From IMG/VR virus record IMGVR_UViG_3300020564_000007, positions 1 through 48,558 of that record: DNA of 48,558 bases; one strand, 5' to 3'. The stretch is from a virus. The position numbers were made by a program, and so were the translations under genes. This document shows, in pieces, positions 6,545-14,973 of this stretch (position 1 is the first letter of the stretch; each line of letters begins with the position of its first letter). Under the pieces are notes generated by a model that was given only the letters and a program-made list of their open reading frames with translations, had not been told where the DNA came from and made no database searches.

Positions 6545-8428
6545 ATGGATATTGGATTAGAAACCCTGTCACAAATTGTGACTTTTAATAAGTATGCAAA
6601 ATACTTACCTCAACTAAATAGAAGAGAAACTTATGATGAAATTATAATGAGATATGTACAGATGATGGTAGATAAGTACCCTCATATGGCAGATAAGATT
6701 GTTCAACAATCTCAATATATTTTTGATAAGAAAATCCTACCTTCTATGAGGGCATTGCAGTTTGCAGGTCCTGCTATTCAAAAGAATGAAGCAAGGATTT
6801 ACAACTGTTGTTATTTACCTATTGATGATTACAGAGCTTTTGGTGAAGTAATGTTTTTATTATTAGGTGGTACAGGTGTAGGATACTCTGTACAATTTAA
6901 ACATATTGAAAAATTACCTGAAATTAGAAAGCCATCTAAAGAACAAAAGTTTTTAGTAGGTGATTCTATTGAGGGTTGGGCAGATGCAGTTAAGCATCTT
7001 ATTGGTAGTTACCTTGGTTTTAGAAATACTAAACCTAGATTTGATTTTAGTGATATTAGACAAAAAGGTACAAGATTAATTACTGCTGGTGGTAAAGCAC
7101 CTGGCCCAGAACCACTTAAAAAATGTCTATTTGAATTAAATCAAATATTAGAAAGAAAATCAGATGGTGAAAAGTTATCAACTATTGAAGTGCATGATAT
7201 TGTTTGTCATATTGCTGATGCTGTATTGGCAGGAGGAATCAGAAGAGCAGCTTTAATTAGCTTGTTCTCAGCAGATGATGAATCTATGTTAACCTGTAAG
7301 TTTGGTAGTTGGTGGGAATCTAACCCTCAACGTGGTAGAGCTAACAATTCTGCAGTATTAGTAAGACATAGAATTACTAAAGAATTCTTCTTAAATCTGT
7401 GGAAAAAGATTGAACTATCAGGTAGTGGTGAACCAGGATTCTATTTTACCAATGATGCAGACTGGGGTACTAACCCATGCTGTGAGATTGCATTAAGACC
7501 ATATCAGTTCTGTAATTTATGTGAAGTTAATGTAAGTAATGTAGAATCACAAGCAGACTTAAATGATAGAGTAGCTGCTGCAGCTTTCTTTGGAACTCTA
7601 CAAGCAGGGTTTACTGACTTTCATTATTTAAGACCTATTTGGAAAAAGACTACTGAGAAAGATGCTCTTATTGGTGTAGGTATGACTGGTATTGCTTCTA
7701 TGGAAGTATTTAAGTATGACCTAATAGAAGCTGCTGAGGTAGTTAAACTTGTTAATATTGAAACTTCACAAAGTATTGGTATTAACTCTGCAGCCAGAAC
7801 TACTTGTGTTAAACCATCAGGTACTACATCTTGTGTATTAGGTACTGCAAGTGGTATTCATGCTTGGCATAATGATTATTATATTAGAAGAATGCAAATG
7901 AGTAAATCAGAAGATCTTTACAAGTATCTAGCAGCTAACCATCCTAGTTTAGTTAAAGATCATTTGTTGATTCCTAATTCTGCAGTAGTAGAAATTCCTA
8001 TTAAAGCACCTGAAGGTTCTGTATTAAGAACAGAGTCTGCATTAGATACTTTAGAAAGAGTTAAAGATGTGTCTCAAAACTGGATTAAACCAGGACACAT
8101 TAATGGAAACAATACACATAATGTATCAGCTACAATTTCTATTGATAAAAATAGAATGTATGATTATGGTCAAAATAATGAATGGAATATTGTAGGAGAA
8201 TGGATGTGGAAAAATAAAGAATTCTACAATGGTTTATCAGTTTTACCATTTGATGGTGGTACTTATAGTCAAGCACCTTTTGAAGATATAACTGAGAATG
8301 AATACAATGAACTTGTTAATCAACTATCATCTATTGATTTAACTCAAGTTATTGAGGAAGATGATTTAACTTCTTTAACAGATCAAGCAGCATGCCAAGG
8401 AGGAGCATGTGAAGTAACAACTTTATAA
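6545..8428 (+). CDS. Adenosylcobalamin-dependent (class II) ribonucleotide reductase
   Basis: The 627-residue protein matches the monomeric RTPR type. It has an N-terminal helical region, RIYNCCYLPIDD with one active-site cysteine, and LLLGGTGVGYSV. The barrel core follows: NPCCEIALRPYQFCNLCEVN, which contains the finger-loop Cys and catalytic Glu, then KPSGTTSCVLGTASGIH. The C terminus ends in CQGGACEV (C617, C622), spaced like the redox cysteine pair that re-reduces the active site. It makes deoxyribonucleotides with a B12 radical and needs no oxygen or second subunit. It is somewhat shorter than bacterial RTPR (about 739 residues). It heads a dNTP operon with ThyX and dUTPase behind its own promoter. 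Confidence 0.92.
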   Translation: MDIGLETLSQIVTFNKYAKYLPQLNRRETYDEIIMRYVQMMVDKYPHMADKIVQQSQYIFDKKILPSMRALQFAGPAIQKNEARIYNCCYLPIDDYRAFGEVMFLLLGGTGVGYSVQFKHIEKLPEIRKPSKEQKFLVGDSIEGWADAVKHLIGSYLGFRNTKPRFDFSDIRQKGTRLITAGGKAPGPEPLKKCLFELNQILERKSDGEKLSTIEVHDIVCHIADAVLAGGIRRAALISLFSADDESMLTCKFGSWWESNPQRGRANNSAVLVRHRITKEFFLNLWKKIELSGSGEPGFYFTNDADWGTNPCCEIALRPYQFCNLCEVNVSNVESQADLNDRVAAAAFFGTLQAGFTDFHYLRPIWKKTTEKDALIGVGMTGIASMEVFKYDLIEAAEVVKLVNIETSQSIGINSAARTTCVKPSGTTSCVLGTASGIHAWHNDYYIRRMQMSKSEDLYKYLAANHPSLVKDHLLIPNSAVVEIPIKAPEGSVLRTESALDTLERVKDVSQNWIKPGHINGNNTHNVSATISIDKNRMYDYGQNNEWNIVGEWMWKNKEFYNGLSVLPFDGGTYSQAPFEDITENEYNELVNQLSSIDLTQVIEEDDLTSLTDQAACQGGACEVTTL

Positions 8429-8429
8429 T

Positions 8430-8576
8430 ATGGAACTTACAAAAGAAGAAATTGAAGCATTAAAAGCTTATTTTGATGAAACTAATATTAACATTACTAG
8501 TCTTATTAAAAAAATAGGTTTAAAACAAGTTAAAGTTTTTGAATCTGTAATAGATAAGGTTTATAAACATGAATAA
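8430..8576 (+). CDS. Small 48-residue hypothetical protein
   Basis: ATG 8430 lies one base after the reductase stop and the frame runs to TAA 8576, overlapping the ThyX start by eight bases. It reads MELTKEEIEALKAYFDETN then INITSLIKKIGLKQ and ends YKHE: a small, helical, well-charged protein. The fit between two coupled genes makes it more likely real than chance. Function is unknown; the helical segments could form a small DNA-binding or adaptor fold. Confidence 0.6.
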   Translation: MELTKEEIEALKAYFDETNINITSLIKKIGLKQVKVFESVIDKVYKHE

Positions 8577-9195
8577 TACAGTAGAATTATTAGGATTCTA
8601 TGGCTCAGATGAGGTTATAGCTTGTTCAGCTTGGACAAGTACCTCAAGAGAACTATCAGAAGATAAGATTAAAAGAGTACCTGCTCTAATAGATATGTTG
8701 TGGAGCAATGGTCATGAGACACCATTTGAGAAGGCTACATTGCACTTCTTGGTTAATTGTGATATTGCTTCACACATACATCTATTAAAGCATAGGATGG
8801 CTTCTATTAATGCAGAATCAGCTAGATATAAAGAACTAAAGGAAGATAAGTTCTACTTACCTCAAGATTGGAATGGTACTTATTGGAATACCAGATTAGA
8901 AATGTTTACTAAAGAATCTAATGAATTATATCATAGATGTTTAGAAGAACTTACTCCTATTCTTGGTAGAAAGAGAGCTAAAGAGAGTGCTAGGTTTTTT
9001 AAAACTTATAATTCTCAAATACAAGCTGATGTTATGTTTAATATGAGAAGCTTTGCTAACTTTCTAAAACTTAGAAATAGTGAACATGCTCAAATTGAGA
9101 TTAGAGAAATTGCACAACAAATGTTAGACTTAGTTAAGTCTATTGAAGGAAACCCTTTTGAACAAACAATAAAATCAATAACTAATGGAAAATAA
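8569..9195 (+). CDS. thyX: FAD-dependent thymidylate synthase
   Basis: The ThyX signature is at 74-87 (KHRMASINAESARY), where the canonical motif is RHRxxSxNxxSxRY; the first Arg is Lys here. GHETPFEKATLHF (48-60) is the conserved flavin/substrate region. The 208-residue length is typical. The enzyme methylates dUMP to dTMP using methylene-tetrahydrofolate and FADH2. Its gene lies between the reductase and dUTPase, which supplies dUMP, so the operon can make dTTP from ribonucleotides. Translation overlaps both neighbours. Confidence 0.93.
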   Translation: MNNTVELLGFYGSDEVIACSAWTSTSRELSEDKIKRVPALIDMLWSNGHETPFEKATLHFLVNCDIASHIHLLKHRMASINAESARYKELKEDKFYLPQDWNGTYWNTRLEMFTKESNELYHRCLEELTPILGRKRAKESARFFKTYNSQIQADVMFNMRSFANFLKLRNSEHAQIEIREIAQQMLDLVKSIEGNPFEQTIKSITNGK

Positions 9196-9499
9196 AGTAA
9201 AGCCAGTAAAGGATGGTCCTAAAAAACCAAAAATTAAAAAAACTGTTTCAGATGTTAAACAAGTAAATGTTAATGAAAGTGTAATTGATAATTACATTTC
9301 TAAAATAGTTGCTTTAGAAAACATTGAAAAAGCCAATAATAAAATTATTGATCAATTAAATGTTAAAATATCAGATTTGAAATATTCAAATGTTAGTTTA
9401 ACAAATACTAATATGCAATTAAAACATACAATTAATGAACTTAGTGATAAATTATCATTAATACCTAATTGGATTAAAATTTTATTTGGTGTAAAATGA
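9185..9499 (+). CDS. Coiled-coil hypothetical protein
   Basis: A 104-residue protein with a Lys/Pro-rich basic N terminus (KVKPVKDGPKKPKIKK) followed by a long predicted coiled coil (about 38-92) with Ile/Leu/Asn heptads, ending in a short aromatic tail (IPNWIKILFGVK). It overlaps ThyX by 11 bases and dUTPase by ATGA. The basic arm plus coiled coil suggests an oligomeric nucleic-acid or protein scaffold. No family is recognised. Confidence 0.6.
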   Translation: MENKVKPVKDGPKKPKIKKTVSDVKQVNVNESVIDNYISKIVALENIEKANNKIIDQLNVKISDLKYSNVSLTNTNMQLKHTINELSDKLSLIPNWIKILFGVK

Positions 9500-9924
9500 T
9501 AGTTAAATTTAAAAAAATTGTTCCTAATGCAGTAACTCCAGCTTATAGTAAGGCTGGAGATGCTGCAATGGATTTAACAGCTATCAGCTTAATTAAAGTT
9601 GATAAAGATGAATATGGATATTTAGAATATGATACAGGATTGGCTTTTGAAATTCCTGAAGGATTTGTAGGATTATTATTTCCAAGAAGTTCTATAAGTA
9701 ATTCAGGATTAATTTTAGCCAATTCTGTTGGAGTAATTGACTCAGGGTATCGTGGAAGTGTTAAATTTAGATTTAAACATATTCCTGGAACTGTATTTTA
9801 TAAACCAGGTGATAGAGTAGGTCAAATTATTATTATACCTTTTCCACAAGTTGAACTACAAGAAGTAGAACAACTATCAGAAACTGATAGAGCTGAAGGT
9901 GGTTTTGGAAGTACAGGTGTTTAA
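9496..9924 (+). CDS. dut: Trimeric dUTPase
   Basis: All five dUTPase motifs are present: AGDAAMDL (20-27), PRSSIS (63-68), GVIDSGYRGSV (79-89), GDRVGQIII (106-114) and RAEGGFGSTG (132-141, the P-loop-like tail). At 142 residues it is a complete homotrimeric enzyme. It hydrolyses dUTP to dUMP, keeping uracil out of phage DNA and feeding ThyX. It is the last gene of the rightward block, just before the bidirectional terminator. Confidence 0.95.
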   Translation: MIVKFKKIVPNAVTPAYSKAGDAAMDLTAISLIKVDKDEYGYLEYDTGLAFEIPEGFVGLLFPRSSISNSGLILANSVGVIDSGYRGSVKFRFKHIPGTVFYKPGDRVGQIIIIPFPQVELQEVEQLSETDRAEGGFGSTGV

Positions 9925-9934
9925 ATGTTTTAAA

Positions 9935-9963
9935 ATAAGAGGGGTGGTTTAAACCCCTCTTAT
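9935..9963. terminator. Bidirectional terminator between convergent blocks
   Basis: An 11-bp stem (9935-9945 with 9953-9963; GGGG pairs with CCCC in the core) encloses a 7-base loop. A-rich sequence lies on the left side and T-containing sequence on the right, so it can stop transcription from both strands. It sits exactly between the rightward dUTPase and the leftward 1,658-residue gene. Confidence 0.85.
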
Positions 9964-9967
9964 AGCT

Positions 9968-12900
9968 TTATTTGTTTGCCATATTCATGTACTTAATTGC
10001 TTCTTCTGGATCAAAGTTAACTCCTGTAATACCAAAGAATTTCAATAAGGCTGCTACAAACTTACTATCTCCTTTTTCAAAAATACCAGTATCTCTCTCA
10101 TATGTTTCACCAATAGAGTTAAATATTTTAAATAACTTTTTTAAAGTTCCAGCAAGTACTGTTGGTTGTTGAAAGTTTCTTGTTAATTCTATAAAATTAG
10201 GTATTCCAAAGTTTTGAGGATCTCCTGGTGTACCATATGCACCTAATTCTTGATTCATCTTCATTGATAAAAATAATAAGTATTTCCATTTTTCTTTATC
10301 ATCATCATCTGCACTTTCATAAAGACCTTTTAAACATATTACTAAGAGTCCTGTAGCAAATACAATTGCTAATTCTCTTACAGCTCTTTTAAGGTTTTCT
10401 CTTTCAAAGTCTTCAAAATTACCTGATTCTTTTTCCATACCCATGTAAAATCTCATGAGTTGTTTTTTATCTTTTATAAGTTTTCTCATAAAAGTATTCC
10501 AGTAACCTTCAGTAGGTGAACTAAATTCATGGTCAACACTTAGAGTTTTATATCTCTTTTTAAATCCAGGAACCAAGAAATCTCTATACATAAATAATAG
10601 AGAACCATACCAATGTCTTTTTAATTCAGGTTGATCAAATTCATTATAAACACCATTGATTCTTTTATCCATTGCATGGAGTTTATTTTGAACCATTAAT
10701 GATATTTTACCATTTTTACTAGTTTTTCCTGGGAGGGTTACCCCCTCTAATAGTTTAATTTTTCCATTAGAATCAAGTTCATAAGCATCATATAAAGAGA
10801 TTTCTTTTCCTTTATGTGTTACTTTAGTATCTTTTAAGAAAGCCATAAATGCTTGAATGTGAATAGCATGTTCACCAGCTTTATGTAAAAAATACCAAGA
10901 ATTAGAAGACATTAACTTTTTAAAAGTTGTTTTAGTTATACGTCTACCATAAGCATCTTTATAATTACCTTGTAAAGGGTCATATAATTCTATTAATTGT
11001 CCTATTCTAGTTTTAGCAACACCTTCATTTAAATCTTTTAAGTAGTCTGGTAATTGTGAATAGTATTCACTTTTAGCCCAAACCATTGATTTATCACTAA
11101 TAAACTGTTTAGAAGCAGCTTCTATAGCTGTAGATACATTTGCTTGTAAAGAGTTGGCTACACCACCTAAAACATTTAAACCACCAATCTGTGTTTTAGA
11201 TGCAAATGATTTAACCATGTCTACAACCTTATCTATTTTAACAGCTTTACCTGCTATGTTAACTGTAAAAGGTAGTTTCTTAATACCATAAACTTGTGTA
11301 TCAAAAAATGCATTTAATAAAAAATATACATTATTATCATTATCTGATTTATTAGTAAACTTTAATCCTTCAGCAACATTTGGTATTTTTTCAGCAAACT
11401 TATTTAAAACTTTTCTACCCAAACTATCAGTAACTTTAGGAGTATTTTGTTTTACTACTTCTAATAAACTTTCTGCAAATGGCTGTGTTTCAGTTTGTGC
11501 ACTATATATTAGTGAAGCTGAATCATATTTTAAAACTGATGATAATAGATCTAATGATACATCATCAGCATTCATTTCATTAGCATATAATACAGGAATT
11601 ATTTTAAAACCAGCTTCCTTTTTATATGCACCATATCTATCAATATCTTCAGCTAATTCTGAAAACATATTATCTCTAATATATTTTAAATAATCTACAG
11701 GACCATTTTGAAAAACTCTATCAAAATTAGATTTTACAACTGATGGTAATCTATATGTTTTATATAATGATGGTGTTCTATCCTGTGCTTTAAAATAAGT
11801 TGCAATCATAAAATTATAATATAATTTTTCTTGCAACTTCATACTATTATATTTAGAATTAGAAAATTTTGCAGGATTAGGAATTGTAAACTTTGAATCA
11901 TAATACATATTACCACTTTCATTTTCACCCTCCATTCTTTTTACAAAATTATCATACTCATATTGAAGTATAGTACCATTATCAAGAAGTTCCTTTTGTT
12001 CTGCTAACAAGGTATCTAAACCTTTAACAAGAACAACTGGAGGATCATTAGGTCTATAAGGATTAATAACAGTAATATCTTTTTTAGGTCTTAAAATATG
12101 ATTTGCTCTAGTAAACTCTCTTCTAATAGCTCTTCTTTCTTGTTCATTTTTAGCAGCAGCAAGTCTTTCTTCTCTATCAGCTATAGCTTTTTGATAAGCA
12201 TTTTGATCTAAGTCACTTACAAAGTGTTTTTCTTTTCTATATGTAGCTTTACGATTTTCATCTAAACCATTATACATTTCTACAGTTTCATAGAATGCTG
12301 AATTAAATTCAGCTACATTATTTGTATTAGGTTTACTTTTAGTAAATGAAGAAAAAGCTTCTTCAGCACCTTGTATTACTTCAATAGACTCTTGTCTTGC
12401 ATCTTCAAATCTTTGCTTTACAAGTTTAGAAGATAAAGCAACAAGTTCATTGCTTGATGATATTGCTGGTGATAATCTTGAATCTACCCAACTAATATCT
12501 TCTTCTGAACCTATTTGTAAAATTTTAATTATATAATCTTTAGTAATACCACTTTCAGTTCTAAATGCTTTTAAATAATAGTCATATTCTTTTTTAGCTT
12601 TTTCATAATCTCTACTATCTATACCTTTAGTATCTATAATAGTTTTTAATTTTTCACCATATCTTTTAATAATGTCAGAAAGCTTTTCATTTAACTCAGG
12701 ATCTACTTGTTCAAATAATATATCTGCAATAATAGGTATTGCATTTTTTTGATAGTCTACTTGAATACTTGCAGTTGCTGATATTACTTCTTTTATCATT
12801 GTAAACAGTTCATTGTTTACAGTATCCTGATAAGATAAACCCATTTCTTTTGTAAACAAGTTTTGTAATTCAGATACAATTGGTCTATATAATTCAGCTA

Positions 12901-14944
12901 AAGTTTTATAGTAATATAAAGATTCTAAAGCTTCTTCAGCAGTTAGTTTACCTGATTTATATTGTGAATTAATATAATTAATTTTATCAGTTACACCTTT
13001 TATAGTTTGTTCTTTACCACGAACTTCTTTAAATACAAGATTATCATAAGCATCTTTAATAAAACTAAACAATGCTTTAGATTTTTCTACAGTAGTAATT
13101 ACTTCATATAATCTCTGTAATTCTAATTCTCTAAGTTTTTTAGCTTTAACATTTGGATTTCTTTTTAACAACTCTATTCTTTGTAATACAGATGCTCTAA
13201 TTTTATCAAGAATATTTTTTTGTTCTTCACTATATTCTTTAGAAGGACCTTCTTTAAACATTTCAACAATGTAGTCATATGCATTTATAAAATGCAAACC
13301 TTCTGGTTTAGAGTTAATTACTTTATTAGAATCTAAAGGATCTCTTTCAAGATATATATTTAATAAACCAAGTTCATTTGAATCTTCAAGTACAAAACCA
13401 CTTTCTTTAGTAGCACCTTTATATAATGATAGCTGTGCGATATGTCCTTGAATTCTTGCAGCTCTTGTATTATCAACAAAAGGTTTACTATATTCTGAAG
13501 TAGGATTACCGTCATCTCTATAAGCAATATAGTTACCTGTCTTAACATCTAATATTTTTATTTTACCATCAGGGGCAATAGCAAAAATATCTGCAGTACC
13601 TGCAAAACCTAATTTATTACTTCCTATGATTACTTGTGGTAATAAAATATAATCAGATAATTCAGTTTCGATAGTGTTTTCTATACTATCATAAATGTTT
13701 TTTAAGATATCATCACTTAAATTAACATCCATTATTTTAACTTCAGGTTTATTATTTGATTCAGCTCTTTCTTTCTGTTTTTCTTTAACATAAACTAAAG
13801 CTTCATCAAAACTATAACCCATTAGTAATGCTTGAACTACATTATCTGCTTGGTTACCTAACTCTCTACTTTCCCAATATTTATCTTCATCTTCACCAAA
13901 TGTAAAATAATCTGATTCATCTTGAGGTCCATTAAGTTTCTTTTTAAACTGAGAACTTCTTTCTAAAACTTTACCAGTTTCAGTATAAACATAATTGTTT
14001 TCATTAGATTCAAACTTTGCAGAGTTTAACATTGCTTTTTTAGCAGTATCTTTCTGAGCTTCAGTAGCATTGCTACCTAATCTAGCTAATTGATACACTA
14101 GAGCTGAATTATGTTCTTCAGATATTTTTTCATTTAATGCATGAGCATTGTATTTAGCTCTTGTTTCAGCTAAGTTTAATCCATCAGATGTTAAAACATA
14201 TTGAGCCAATTCATTGAATGACATTCTTTGAATAGTGTTAATGTTTAAATCTTTTACATAAGGACTTAATGCTTGCAATATTTTTTTAACTGCATTCCAA
14301 AACTTTTCAAATAAGGTAGATGGTTGTGTTAATAATCCTTTAGTTAAAATATTAGATTCTTCTTGAATCATATTTACCATAGCTTCTTTATATACGCTTT
14401 CCATTGACATTCCTGCAACATTATAATTTTTATCTGCAAGATATTTTTTAACTTGAAGATAATTCATTCTATTACCATTAGAATCTTTAAGTTGATTTTT
14501 AAGGTATGTATATAATGTAAGATTGTTTTGAGATATGTGTTCTATTAAAGGATGTGTAAACTCATGAAATATAGTACTTGCATTAAATTTACCTTGAATA
14601 AGAATTATTTTACCTGTACTACCTTCCCAAAAAGCACTAACATCTTTTGGATCATTTGGATAATTTTCATTAAATTCATCCTCAGTTATTACTTCATATA
14701 TAACATTTAATCTATTACTAAGCTCTTTAGCTAATTCTATAGAAGTAAAATCATCTATCATAGATTCTCTTTGCTTTATGTAAGATTCAGAGTATCCTAT
14801 AGATTGTTTTAGAAAATCTTCTGATGGAAAATCAAAGGTCTTATTATCTTTTTGGTATTGCATTATATTAAGTTGCAATTCAAAAGGATTAAATTTTTTA
14901 GCAAGTGCTTTATATTCAGGTAAACTAGTATTTACACAACTCAT
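9968..14944 (-). CDS. Giant multidomain protein with zincin and PD-(D/E)XK nuclease motifs
   Basis: The 1,658-residue protein has an N-terminal zinc metallopeptidase motif HEFTH (127-131) in the setting STIFHEFTHPLIEH. A PD-(D/E)XK nuclease domain follows at roughly 345-510: GFAGTADIFAIAPDGK, KILDVKTGN (Asp near 465, DVK as the D/E-x-K strand) and IQGHIAQLSLYK (the QxxxY helix), as in Cas4/RecB-type nucleases. Long helical regions follow. A conserved-looking C-terminal part (HWYGSLLFMYRDFLVPGF) is followed by a hydrophobic helix (ELAIVFATGLLVICLKGLY). It lies directly downstream of the RNA polymerase gene behind its own -7 box. Similar giant proteins in crAss-like phages are virion cargo; delivery into the host with the polymerase is inferred. 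Confidence 0.75.
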   Translation of the reverse strand: MSCVNTSLPEYKALAKKFNPFELQLNIMQYQKDNKTFDFPSEDFLKQSIGYSESYIKQRESMIDDFTSIELAKELSNRLNVIYEVITEDEFNENYPNDPKDVSAFWEGSTGKIILIQGKFNASTIFHEFTHPLIEHISQNNLTLYTYLKNQLKDSNGNRMNYLQVKKYLADKNYNVAGMSMESVYKEAMVNMIQEESNILTKGLLTQPSTLFEKFWNAVKKILQALSPYVKDLNINTIQRMSFNELAQYVLTSDGLNLAETRAKYNAHALNEKISEEHNSALVYQLARLGSNATEAQKDTAKKAMLNSAKFESNENNYVYTETGKVLERSSQFKKKLNGPQDESDYFTFGEDEDKYWESRELGNQADNVVQALLMGYSFDEALVYVKEKQKERAESNNKPEVKIMDVNLSDDILKNIYDSIENTIETELSDYILLPQVIIGSNKLGFAGTADIFAIAPDGKIKILDVKTGNYIAYRDDGNPTSEYSKPFVDNTRAARIQGHIAQLSLYKGATKESGFVLEDSNELGLLNIYLERDPLDSNKVINSKPEGLHFINAYDYIVEMFKEGPSKEYSEEQKNILDKIRASVLQRIELLKRNPNVKAKKLRELELQRLYEVITTVEKSKALFSFIKDAYDNLVFKEVRGKEQTIKGVTDKINYINSQYKSGKLTAEEALESLYYYKTLAELYRPIVSELQNLFTKEMGLSYQDTVNNELFTMIKEVISATASIQVDYQKNAIPIIADILFEQVDPELNEKLSDIIKRYGEKLKTIIDTKGIDSRDYEKAKKEYDYYLKAFRTESGITKDYIIKILQIGSEEDISWVDSRLSPAISSSNELVALSSKLVKQRFEDARQESIEVIQGAEEAFSSFTKSKPNTNNVAEFNSAFYETVEMYNGLDENRKATYRKEKHFVSDLDQNAYQKAIADREERLAAAKNEQERRAIRREFTRANHILRPKKDITVINPYRPNDPPVVLVKGLDTLLAEQKELLDNGTILQYEYDNFVKRMEGENESGNMYYDSKFTIPNPAKFSNSKYNSMKLQEKLYYNFMIATYFKAQDRTPSLYKTYRLPSVVKSNFDRVFQNGPVDYLKYIRDNMFSELAEDIDRYGAYKKEAGFKIIPVLYANEMNADDVSLDLLSSVLKYDSASLIYSAQTETQPFAESLLEVVKQNTPKVTDSLGRKVLNKFAEKIPNVAEGLKFTNKSDNDNNVYFLLNAFFDTQVYGIKKLPFTVNIAGKAVKIDKVVDMVKSFASKTQIGGLNVLGGVANSLQANVSTAIEAASKQFISDKSMVWAKSEYYSQLPDYLKDLNEGVAKTRIGQLIELYDPLQGNYKDAYGRRITKTTFKKLMSSNSWYFLHKAGEHAIHIQAFMAFLKDTKVTHKGKEISLYDAYELDSNGKIKLLEGVTLPGKTSKNGKISLMVQNKLHAMDKRINGVYNEFDQPELKRHWYGSLLFMYRDFLVPGFKKRYKTLSVDHEFSSPTEGYWNTFMRKLIKDKKQLMRFYMGMEKESGNFEDFERENLKRAVRELAIVFATGLLVICLKGLYESADDDDKEKWKYLLFLSMKMNQELGAYGTPGDPQNFGIPNFIELTRNFQQPTVLAGTLKKLFKIFNSIGETYERDTGIFEKGDSKFVAALLKFFGITGVNFDPEEAIKYMNMANK

Positions 14945-14959
14945 ATTTTTATTTTTTTA

Positions 14960-14967
14960 CAAAGATA
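14960..14967 (-). promoter_or_regulatory. Bacteroidota -7 box (TATCTTTG on minus strand)
   Basis: The minus strand reads TATCTTTG, an exact TAnnTTTG match, in the 29-base gap before the 1,658-residue gene, leaving a 15-base leader. It is the same octamer as at 6515 and 72. No -33 box was found. Confidence 0.55.
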
Positions 14968-14973
14968 CTATTT

